A stretch of DNA of 64,000 nucleotides. Source: Codonopsis lanceolata (Eukaryota; Streptophyta; Magnoliopsida; Asterales; Campanulaceae). The notes under the pieces were generated by a model. That model had not been told where the DNA came from. It made no database searches and saw nothing but the letters and a program-made list of their open reading frames with translations. Position 1 is the first letter of the stretch. Every line of letters begins with the position of its first letter. Location: the NCBI GenBank assembly GCA_013146195.2, contig CM028379.1, positions 87,106,617 through 87,170,616 on the forward strand, in the 5' to 3' direction. The position numbers and the translations under genes were made by a program. Positions 55,734-64,000 of this stretch are shown here, in pieces.

Positions 55734-55949
55734 AGTGATACTTCTTCAAGGGAAGCGAGTGGACAATATTAGAGGTGGTTGAGTTTGTTAGGAGGAGCGT
55801 ATATTGTTTGAAGTATTGCCCAAGTCACTTATAAGTTTTTTCTATTTTGATTGCTGATGTAAAAATTCAGTGTTCAGTTGTAATAGAAGCTAAGTTCTTC
55901 TTTCTCATTTTCGTGAGCGCAATGTAGAAACTCTATTACTATTGTATCA
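55734..55949 (+). repeat. Copia 5' LTR (216 bp)
   Basis: It aligns with 60480-60754 but lacks about 55 bases between ATTACT and ATTGTATCA near the 3' end. It also has around a dozen substitutions, so the element is not young. It is followed directly by the PBS. Confidence 0.85.
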
Positions 55950-55961
55950 TGGTATCAGAGC
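55950..55961 (+). other. Primer-binding site (initiator tRNA-Met)
   Basis: TGGTATCAGAGC directly after the 5' LTR, complementary to the 3' end of plant initiator tRNA-Met. This is the standard copia primer site. Confidence 0.95.
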
Positions 55962-56042
55962 TTGTAGTGATCTGATTATCAGCTTCTGCATTTCAAATAC
56001 TTAGACAATCTATTTCAGATTGTCATTTTCTTCTACTACACA

Positions 56043-57514
56043 ATGGCTACTGAAGTTACACAAATTACTGAAGTTGCAAGATAGACAGCTCTAGTAGTTG
56101 AAGAAGACGCATATGCCTCAACAGAAGTTCATGTAATTCTTCCATTTTCGCATCCAATATATCTAAATTCAAGTGATCATCCAAGTTGGTGCTTAGTCAC
56201 TCAAGTCCTGGTCAATACAAACTACAACAAATGGAAGAGAGTAATGATGATTTCTCTTTCATCTAAACTCAAATTAGGTATTGTTATTGTACTAAACAAA
56301 CAACCTAATTCTCAATCTAAGTACCTTTCTCACTGGCAGAGGTGTAATGACAATAATATCGTGGCTACTTAATTTTGTTTCTCCTGAAAATGGATCAAGC
56401 TTGGTTTATTTTAAAACAGCTAGGAAATATGGGATGACGTAGAGTGTAGGTTCACACAGGGAAATGCATCTAAAGTGTTTCAACTTAAGAAAGAGTTAAT
56501 GAATCTTCAGAAAGGATCATTATCAATTCCAGATTATTTCACAAAATTTTGATCTGTCTCGGATGAGTTTGAGGAAGTTAGTAATATGCCAAAATGTGAA
56601 TGTGTGTGTTATTGTGATTCACTCTAGAAGATAGATGAATATGATCAATTAAAGAAGGTAACACAATTTCTTATTGAATTTAATGAAACCTACTCAGGCA
56701 TACGTAGTTCAATTTTGGCTATGAATCCATTACCTAATATGAGTACAACTATGTCATTTCTAATGCATGATCAAAAAGTGAAAGAATGTTCAGCTAAGCA
56801 AGCCTATTTTACTATTGATAACAATGTTACCACTACTATATTTGCCAAAAATGTGCTACATCCATCTAATCATAGAAAGAGTCTAAATAATTCTGGTAGG
56901 AAAATTGTTTCCAAAGGACATCTACTTTGTGATCATTATGGAGGAAATGGTCAAGTCAAGGATTTATGTTTCTTTCTTAACGGATTCCCTGATTGGCACA
57001 AGTTATATGGAGTAAAATCAGATCCTTCTAAGATGCCTAAGAATCTGAAGAACAAGGCTGGAGGTGCTCATGTCAATGCAACTATTGTGGTTAATGAAAT
57101 AAATGATCCTGTTACTAACACTATTTCCTTATCTGAAGAACACTATAAACAAATATTGAGTATGATTAATGAGCAAAGGACCACAAACTCAGATGTTCTC
57201 CAAACTACTCGGGTTGCAGGTGAGTTTTACACCACTCCAAGTGTTATAAGTTATGTACATTGCAGTTCAGATGTCAAGCATAATCAAGAATGGATTATAG
57301 AATCTGGTACATCTGATCATATCACTTCATCATTTTATCTACCCATTGATCCTATTCCTTTTGTTTCCATTATTCATTTGCCTAATGGTCTTACTACATC
57401 TATTACACATACAGGGTCCATACATTTCTCTAGTGATATTATAACTCTCTTTCATGTTCTCTATACACCCGATTTCTCCCTTAATCTATTATTTGTTAGA
57501 AAACTTGGCTTCTA
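56043..57514 (+). pseudogene. Copia gag and protease
   Basis: ATG at 56043 is followed by an early stop. Further frames show NYNKWKRVMMISLSSKLKLG (gag N-terminal domain), then from 56715 CDHYGGNGQVKDLCFFLNGFPDWHKLYG, a C-x2-(C to Y)-type degenerate knuckle, and a Lys/Asn-rich linker. The protease reads EWIIESGTSDHITSS. The family form is W-I-I-D-S-G-A-S-D-H, so the catalytic Asp has become Glu. TPDFSLNLLFVRKL is the usual sequence after the protease. With stops and the active-site change the products cannot be functional. Confidence 0.85.
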
Positions 57515-58900
57515 GTAATTACAGCTTATCCTTCTTTCCAACTCATCGTCTCTTTTAGGACTTGGTCTCCAAGACCTTGAAGGGGATTGGTAAGTCTGGC
57601 TGTTGAGGCCTCTACAAGCTTGAACTGCATACTCCTCGCCTACTAGGCCTCGTTATGTCTTGTTCTACAACTCTCAAGTCTAAAACATTATGGCACCACA
57701 GACTGGTCCATGTTCCTATGTCAATGTTGAAATATTATCCAATTTCATGTTCTAAACATGTTGAAAATACATTGTGTGATGTTTGTCATTTGGCTAAACA
57801 GTGCATAATTCCTTTTTCTCTTACCACTTCTCATGTAACTACTCTTTTTTCTTTAATTCACTATGACATCGGGCATCATACTTATGATGGTTGTCATTCC
57901 TTCTAAACCATAGTTGATGATTTCTCTAGATCCACATGGACCTACTTCATCGTATTCCAAGACACATGTCCTTACTTATATGTAATTTTTTTGAAAATGG
58001 TGCAAACACAATTTCAAACTGTTAGATCGAACAATGGATCTCGAAGTTTTTTAGTGATGACATGACTTCTCTTCACTCTTCTCTTGGTATTGCTCAACAC
58101 GCTCATGTGTTAAGACTCCCCAAATGAATGGAGGGTTGAAAGAAAACATAGGCATTTGCTCAATATTGCTTGGGCATTGAGATTTCAAGCCCATTTGCCT
58201 ATAAGATTCTAGGTGACCGATTTTGGCATTCACTTATCTTATAAACGAGGACTCCTCTCTCTATCCTTTCTCATAAAACACCATATGAAGTTCTTCTTCT
58301 TCACCACATTCTTACTCTTAACTTAGAGTATTTGGTTGTCTATGTTTTTCTACTACTATAAAAAAAAGTCGGAAGAGATAAATTTTCTCCCAGAGCTTCT
58401 AAATGCATTTTCCTTGGATATCCTCCGGCAAGAAAGCTTACAAGTTATATGATCTTCACACTCACAAAATCTTCTATTCTAGGGACGTTTTCTATGAAGA
58501 TCAATTTCACGATGTCCCCTCTCCTTATCTCACCAATGAGTCTCACACTCCTATGTTTACTCCTCTTGATTATGTGCATGATGAACCCGACCTGCATCCA
58601 ACTTCTTTCCCTACTTCATCATCTCCCTTTGCTTCTCCCATTACTCCCATTTCTCCCTCACATGCTTCAACTCATTTGCCTACTCCACTGCTTCGACATT
58701 CGCTCCTTCATCCGGGCCGTTAGACAAAAGGTAGTTCCACGCAGTACAAGGATTATGTCGGACTTCCTTGACAATGTACCACCACCGAGCAGCTATCTAG
58801 GATCTTCCATTTCCTATCCTTCTATATCTCCTCGCCTATTATTTATATATACGTAATATATCTACCTTATCTAAGCCTACTTCTTATATTCATGCTCTCA
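57515..58900 (+). pseudogene. Copia integrase, decayed
   Basis: The zinc-binding N-terminus is clear at 57655-57906: LWHHRLVHVPMSMLKYY ... CDVCHLAKQ (HHCC). The catalytic core (57907-58350) is very broken, although VDDFSRSTW-like and TVRSNNG-like pieces can be traced. The C-terminal part 58403-58723 (GKKAYKLYDLHTHKIFYSRDVFYED) matches the end of copia integrase, followed by a Pro/Ser-rich linker to RT. Confidence 0.8.
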
Positions 58901-59820
58901 AAGATCCTAATTAGGTTAATGTTATGGCATTGAACTAAATGCTTTAGAAACTAATAATACTTAGGAGTTGACGAACTTCCGTTAACAAGAAGCCGTTGGG
59001 TGTAAATGGTTGTTTAGGCTCAAATATAAGGCTCATGGCACCTTGGACAAGTACAAAGCCAAGCTTGTGGCTAAGGGGTTTACTCAAACGAAGGGATGAT
59101 TATTTTGAAACCTTTACCCTGTTGCCAACAACAACAACAACGAGATGTTATTGGCTTTAATAGCTATAAAAGGGTGGCATCTTAGTCAGATGAATGTAGC
59201 CAACGCTTTCTTACATGGGGAATTGGATGAGGAGGAGTATATGACTTTTCCTTAAGGCTATCCCATCCCTCCTTCCTTCTAGTCTAATTCGAATTGCTTT
59301 GCAGCCTTTGATTACTTTTGGCTTTGTGAAGTCTAAGAGTGATCACGCCTCATTTACTCCGACCAAGGATGATTCATTTATTGCACTCTACGGTATATGT
59401 TGATGATATCCTTAGTGTTGGTTCTCATCCTTCGTTATTGATCAAGTTAAGGCTCATTTGCATTCCTCCTTTAAGATCAAGGACCTTGGACCCTTAAAGT
59501 TTTTTCTTGGTATTGAAGTGGCTAGGTTTGCCCAGGGTATATACATTCATTAGAGGATATATGCTCTGGATACTGTCTCGGATGTTGGCTATTTGAATGA
59601 TAAGTCTTCCAAAATTTCTATGAAACATCATCATACATTGGCTGCAGATCTTGGTGCTCCTATGAAGAATCCCAATCGGTATCGAAGACTTATTGGTAGG
59701 CTTGTCTATCTATCTATCTCTAGGTCTGATATATGTTATGATGTGCACATCCTTAGTCGGTTTTGTCTACTCCTAGAGACCCTCATTGGGAGGTCGCTCT
59801 CAAGTTGGTTAGATACATAA
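58901..59820 (+). pseudogene. Copia reverse transcriptase, decayed
   Basis: Fragments in order are KWLFRLKYKAHGTLDKYKAKLVAKGFTQT (near 59000), [16 protein letters not shown] (near 59190), VYVDDIL (near 59395, catalytic Asp pair intact), KIKDLGPLKFFLGIEVAR (near 59480) and PNRYRRLIGRLVYLSISRSDICYDVHILSRF (59593-59760). Frameshifts and stops lie between them. A block between the second and third motif appears deleted. Confidence 0.87.
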
Positions 59821-60462
59821 AGGGATCTATTGGTCAGGGCCTCTTATATCCTATACACGTTTTCTTTCCCTTTTATGTGTACTGTGATGCTGACTGGGCA
59901 TCTTGTCCAACATCCATGAGGTCTTTGTCAGGATACTGTGTTTTGCTTGGTCAGTCTCTTGTATCATGGAAAGCAAAGAAGCAGGGAGTGGTGTCTAAGT
60001 CTTCCTGTGAGGCTGAATACAAGAGTCTGGCTAATGCCTCGTGTGAGGTTATGTGGCTTCTTGCTCTCCTTAAGGACTTTGGTGTGACTGGCCTTGCTCC
60101 AGTTTCTGTATTCTGTGACAACAAATATGCATTGCATCTTGCCTCTAATCTTGTATTTCATGAGAGGACAAAGCATATTGAGACTGATTGTTATTTCGCG
60201 GCGAGACAAAATTGTTGTTGGTCAAATAGTTCCTCAATTTATTGCTACTCAAGATCAGCTTGTTGATATCTACACTCAGGCCTTGTCATCTCCTCAATTG
60301 CACTCCTTGATGTCCAAACTTAACGTGTTCAATCTTTTCTCCATGCTGGGCTTAAGGGATGATGTTAAGGATACTGCTCATAAAGTCAAGAAGGAAGATA
60401 TTCGAGCTAAAGCAAACTACAAGGGAGTTGATTGTATAAGTGAGAAAGATAAGAAGGACTGA
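59763..60462 (+). pseudogene. Copia RNase H
   Basis: Open from 59763 to about 60190: YCDADWASCPTSMRSLSGYCVLLG, SWKAKKQGVVSKSSCEAEYKSLA, VSVFCDNKYALHLASNLVFHERTKHIETDCYF. The catalytic D, E and D positions are visible. One extra base near 60195 shifts the end into another frame (RDKIVVGQIVPQFIATQDQLVDIYTQALS, stop 60460-60462). The tail from 60205 is identical to the window start. Confidence 0.9.
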
Positions 60463-60472
60463 AGGAATCTTT

Positions 60473-60479
60473 AGGGGAG
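60473..60479 (+). other. Polypurine tract of the copia element
   Basis: AGGGGAG directly before the 3' LTR, after the pol stop. Confidence 0.7.
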
Positions 60480-60754
60480 TCAAGTGTTTTAGTGATACTT
60501 CTTCAAGGGAAGCGAGTGCACAATATTCAGAGGTGGTTGAGTCTGTTAGGAGGAACGTATATTGTTTGAAGTATTTCCCAAGTCACTTTTAAGTTTTTCT
60601 ATTTTGATTGCTGATGTAAAAATTCAATTGTAATAGAAGCTAAGTTCTTCTTTATCATTTTGGTGAGTGCAATGTAGAAACTCCATTACTAAATGATCAA
60701 TCTCTTCTCTGTTTCAATTCTCTCAACTTTCCAGTTCTTATTACAATTGTATCA
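60480..60754 (+). repeat. Copia 3' LTR (275 bp)
   Basis: It pairs with the 5' LTR at 55734-55949 and is identical by eye to 276-550. It ends ATTGTATCA. Confidence 0.88.
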
Positions 60755-61035
60755 CCAACTTATCCTATCAGCCCTTGAATTTGGTCAAATGTGATTGGAC
60801 TCTCAACATTCTAGGAAATAACCTAATCCTAGTACCAGTACTTAGTGACCATCCCACATATATGCAAGAACGTCTAAAGTTATAACGTCAGACACTACTA
60901 AGATTGTCATTTGAATACTAGTAACAAATAGTTCAAGTTCAAGTCCTAACCCAGTAAGTTTCAATCTTTAAAGTGCTAGTTCAATTACAGGCAAAGAGTC
61001 TCTATTTAAAAGTCAAACTTGTTTTAAAAAAAATA
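60755..61035. other. Flank, second copy of 551-831
   Basis: Identical by eye to 551-831. Non-coding. Confidence 0.8.
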
Positions 61036-61290
61036 CTTCCTCCGTCCCTAAATTATTGTCCTAGTTGACCCGGTGCACGGATTAAGAAAAAATTATTTAC
61101 TTGATTATTTATATTGGTTTAATGTGTAGTTTCCTTTAAAACACATGTATATGTGGCCCATAATTAATGTAAGGTGAAAAAGTAAGGATAAAGTAGTAAA
61201 AGTGATGTTCTAAAAGGTAAGTTTCAAATTGGACAATTATTTTGGGACATGCTAAAAGGAAAGGAGGATGATAATTTAGGAACCGAGGAA
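61036..61290. mobile_element. Mariner-type MITE, second copy of 832-1089
   Basis: Same insertion with the same TA flanks as 832-1089. The first 170 bases are identical; after that single bases are missing in A-runs and in GAGGGA. Confidence 0.85.
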
Positions 61291-61874
61291 TAATACTTTT
61301 GTAGTTCATTAATAATAAAATGACACTTTAATACTATATTTTAAAAAATGGACTCTTTAAGTTCAACATCTCAAAATGAAATAGTGGACTCTTTGCCTAA
61401 GGAGTATAAGTTAGGGAGAAAATTGGGCCAAACCTTTGGAAGAAATTATAACATCTTTTCTATGACCAAAATAAACAGAGTAAAATAAATTTGCATACCA
61501 CATACTACTATCATGCACATATTGTTAATGCTCTGGATAAGGTCCCTGCAGAAAAAAGGAATCAGAGGGATTTGTTTTCTAAGTTTCACGAGATTAGTGA
61601 TCTCTATCCTTAAGACAAAAACAATTAGTCCTGGACGGATTTGAAGCATGTTAGTCTCCCAGGTTATGGAGCTTACTTGATTGTGAGGCAAACTTCAGGG
61701 AGTTGGGATTGGGGCTTCATCCGAAATGTAAACACAACCGTTTAGAACACAACCGCAGGGAGTTGGGAGTGGGCTTGCTCAAATGAAACAATACCTTTCG
61801 TAACCAACCGCCGTTAACCGCCGTGAATAGTCAATGAATCGGCTTATTCAAAAGGTCACACGAAGGCGAGGCGG
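61291..61874. other. Flank, degraded second copy of 1090-1697
   Basis: Homopolymers are shortened and, from 61620 on, substitutions and indels become dense. The 61-bp tandem repeat is still recognisable (CAGGGAGTTGGGA at 61695 and 61766). Confidence 0.75.
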
Positions 61875-62116
61875 TGTGGGTCCCAAATGGCACAATAATA
61901 AGCTAGAAGGGGGTTGAATAGCTTATTAAACACTTAAAACTTTTTAAGTAAATTCTTTGAAGGGTACTTGCAATCTATGAAAAGATAGAAGTAGCGGAAG
62001 ACCTTCAAGGTAGTTGTTCCAGTTCCGCCGATAAGGACTACCAGAGACCTTTTACAAGTTACTTAAGTTCTCATAGAACGGATAAAGATAATCAAAGTAA
62101 TAAATAGTTCAAAAAG
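61875..62116 (-). repeat. SIRE 3' LTR, first 242 bases, second copy
   Basis: Matches 1698-1945 with several single-base deletions and ends at the N gap. Confidence 0.85.
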
Positions 62117-62216
62117 NNNNNNNNNNNNNNNNNNNNNNNNNNNNNNNNNNNNNNNNNNNNNNNNNNNNNNNNNNNNNNNNNNNNNNNNNNNNNNNNNNNN
62201 NNNNNNNNNNNNNNNN
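62117..62216. other. Assembly gap (100 N)
   Basis: Exactly 100 N. SIRE LTR lies on the left and SIRE gag on the right, in the same orientation, so at least about 8 kb of a normal element is missing between them. Confidence 0.99.
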
Positions 62217-63462
62217 GGCCTAAACATTTGCAAAAAAGTACAACGATGGAAATTACAAATATTATGTTGAGAAAGCTAGTTTTCGGTAGACATATGAGCA
62301 TTCTTTCTTTTAGCCGACTACCTTAGACTCGACAAACTTGTTGATAGCGAGGCTTAGAGGTTTTGTATGAGATTTCTTGGTATGCATTCGGCGGGTTCTT
62401 GCTTTAGCGGATCTATTGATGGTAGACTTAGATTCCTCATACATTTTGCCTTTGAGCTTAGTGTCGGAATCTTGGAGCAACAACATTATCGTGGGTGAAT
62501 CGACGGGCTTAAGGCGACTTTTAGTTTTCCTAGAAACAAACGCCTTTGCTTTTAGCGAGGTCTTCGGTAAGGATCTTTTGAGTCAAGCACAACCCTTAGC
62601 GATTTTCGCTGCGATAATTCCTTTGCTTTGGACGCATTATTGGTCTGTTAGTTTGAGTCTTAGGATATTTATAATAGATAAAGCAGGCCAACCAACTCCT
62701 TGTCTACCCTTGTTGTTAAGCTGCGATGATATGGAGAATCGTCATGGAGTCGGAGTTCTTACAAACAAGTCTTCTATTTTTGTTCGAGGTTGTGCCGGAC
62801 AAGTGTTCTCGAGAGAAACCTAGCCCGGTTTTGTTAGCAAAGGGCTTCGGTCTCCAAGGATTTGGTCAAAGACACCACTGAGTTATTCCACGAGTCGATA
62901 GTTTTTGTAACTCATCTTTCTCAGCGAGATAGCTCTTTGGCATGACCAATAAGGCTAGCAACCTTTTCATTGAGAAACTTGTTCTCTTCTTTTAACTTGA
63001 TACTTTCCGGGACTCCAATGAGAGTTTTTAACTCGGTTTCCGGCATGGATTTCTCGGCAGTTCAGCTTCTCATGACTTTTAGCTAACTTTATATAAGCCT
63101 TTCTAAATTCATTGAATTCTAGAATATCTGAGCATCCTTGAGGATTTCTTCTTTAGAAGGCTCTTGATGGAGTTGTTCTATGTTAGCTTGAAAAGGAGAA
63201 TATTTTATTTCACTATCTAAGGTGGGAGGTGACTCTAGAGCAACAAAGGCGGTGTATTGCTTTTGCTACAGTGAGTGATCACTATCATCCTCATCGAGAA
63301 TCAATTTCAAAACAAGTAGATACTTGGTTTTTTCTAAGTCCTCGACCATCGGAGACCTCTATGTTTTGAAAATGATTTAGATGGTCTCCTTTTATAAGCT
63401 TCATAATTTGGCTTAGGACATTTAGAAGCAAAGTGACCGAGGCTTCACATGGTTGTAGCAAA
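62217..63462 (-). pseudogene. SIRE-type gag, C-terminal part with zinc knuckle, broken
   Basis: On the minus strand just beyond the open frame the sequence reads, across frameshifts, ELVCYN, GKPGHFASKCPKPNYEAYKRR and PSKSFSKH (about 63370-63462): a CCHC zinc knuckle of the SIRE gag type. Further left come acidic and coiled-coil fragments (ESPPTLDSEIKYSPFQANIEQLH; SIKLKEENKFLNEKVASLIGHAKEL), as expected for the long SIRE gag C-terminus. Frame breaks become denser towards the gap. The plus-strand frame 62377-62823 is a shadow. Confidence 0.72.
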
Positions 63463-63996
63463 CTAGCTCATTGTTTTGTGAGCTTTCATTGGTTTTGCTT
63501 CCTTCTTCTTAATTGAATTTTGAGAACTTTTGAAACTTCTTAGAACATGGCAAATTGTTCGTCGAGATAGAATTTCATTGTCATTTGAAGAAGAAGTTGA
63601 TGGTTTACTTTCTAAAGCAGGTGTTTCATGAGAGATATCAGAAAAAGAAGGAAGTTTAAAATGTTTGTCATGTTCTTGAGCTTGAAGCAGTTCTTGCTCA
63701 TAGAGAGTTAAACTTACATACAAACTTCGAAGATGTATGGAGTTTAAGTCTTTGGACTCTTTAATGGCTGTGGTCTTAACATACCACAAACTTCCCAAGG
63801 AAGCTAAAAATCTCATATTTACTTCCTTAACACTATATTCTTTTCCTAAGGAATAACAACTGTTTACTACCTCACAAACTCTGTCGTAGGCTTGACGCAG
63901 TGTCTCCTTTGGGTCCTTTCTGAAGGAATCGAACTGTTGAATATAATTGTACTTTCTATTGTCTTTAGTGGGCAGATCTCCTTCTAGATATTCCAA
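63463..63996 (-). CDS. SIRE-type gag, central part, cut by window end
   Basis: 177 residues open on the minus strand from the window edge: MEYLEGDLPTKDNRKYNYIQQFDSFRKDPKETLRQAYDRVCEVVNSCYSLGKEYSVKEVNMRFLASL is the copia gag core (UBN2-like: FxMxxxEsixExyxRfxxivnxLxxLGxxxsxxExxxKxLxsLP). It is followed by LYVSLTLYEQELLQAQEHDK and a Ser-rich linker to the zinc knuckle. The true start lies beyond the window. This is the gag that the pol at 6452-10131 lacks, in the same orientation. Confidence 0.82.
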   Translation of the reverse strand: MEYLEGDLPTKDNRKYNYIQQFDSFRKDPKETLRQAYDRVCEVVNSCYSLGKEYSVKEVNMRFLASLGSLWYVKTTAIKESKDLNSIHLRSLYVSLTLYEQELLQAQEHDKHFKLPSFSDISHETPALESKPSTSSSNDNEILSRRTICHVLRSFKSSQNSIKKKEAKPMKAHKTMS

Positions 63997-64000
63997 AAAA

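Larger units (their letters stand above)
55730..60754 (+). mobile_element. Ty1/copia retrotransposon with both LTRs, decayed
   Basis: The order is 5' LTR (to 55949), PBS for initiator tRNA-Met, gag, protease, integrase, RT, RNase H, purine tract and 3' LTR (60480-60754). All copia domains can be recognised in the right order, but many stops and frameshifts occur. The 5' LTR carries a deletion of about 55 bp and is joined to a SIRE LTR, so the left edge may be truncated by a few bases. Confidence 0.9.

Noticed and set aside
62377..62823. 148-codon plus-strand open frame after the second gap
   Set aside because: The minus strand here carries gag fragments. The plus frame has no motif and starts without context.

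Overview
The window is a block of nested transposable elements from a plant nuclear genome, almost certainly a eudicot. The evidence is: Ty1/copia and Ty3/gypsy LTR elements with plant-type primer-binding sites (initiator tRNA-Met TGGTATCAGAGC; Athila-type TGGCGCCGTTGCCGGGGA), a CACTA transposon with a Ptta/En/Spm-type gene, an L1-type LINE with an RNase H domain, Mutator-like elements with 9-bp target duplications carrying fragments of host PPR and auxin-response-factor genes, and mariner-type MITEs. I see no intact single-copy host gene, rRNA, tRNA or CRISPR.

Layout. 1-1697: tail and 3' LTR of a copia element plus flank. 1698-10131: SIRE/Maximus-type copia element on the minus strand (3' LTR, PPT, env-like extra ORF, degraded RNase H, RT, integrase, protease), cut by a 100-N gap (10132-10231). 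10232-11757: unrecognised sequence, then an Athila-type LTR-like stretch. 11758-25263: Athila-type gypsy element (minus), split inside its protease by a 6.2-kb LTR element (15500-21738, 5-bp TSD AGAAC) that has no pol and one orphan ORF. 25264-25501: older LTR fragment in the opposite orientation. 25502-27546: start of a second Athila-type element (minus), which cuts a CACTA element (27547-43841, plus). The CACTA element contains a Mutator-like element (28850-34652) carrying a PPR pseudogene that is itself split by a 4-kb gypsy solo LTR (29745-33718), and a LINE (about 36290-42793). 44467-46423: LTR fragment of the pol-less family with a MITE inside. 47292-48024: MULE-type MITE. 48643-49693: Pack-MULE-like element with an ARF fragment. 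51136-55129: second 4-kb solo LTR, in the opposite orientation. 55135-55729: SIRE-type LTR end. 55730-60754: complete but decayed copia element. 60755-62116: near-identical repeat of the window start. A second 100-N gap follows (62117-62216), then SIRE gag on the minus strand to the window end.

Nesting gives a relative order: CACTA, then the second Athila-type element, then the old opposite-strand LTR, then the main Athila element, then the pol-less element. In a separate branch the order is CACTA, MULE with captured PPR, gypsy LTR.

Assembly caution. Bases 1-1945 and 60205-62116 are essentially the same sequence, and the second copy becomes error-rich only as it nears the gap. The SIRE pol before gap 1 and the SIRE gag after gap 2 are complementary halves of one element type. 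The simplest reading is that the contig ending at 10131 belongs between 62116 and 62217. Broken reading frames near the gaps may therefore be sequence errors rather than biological decay.
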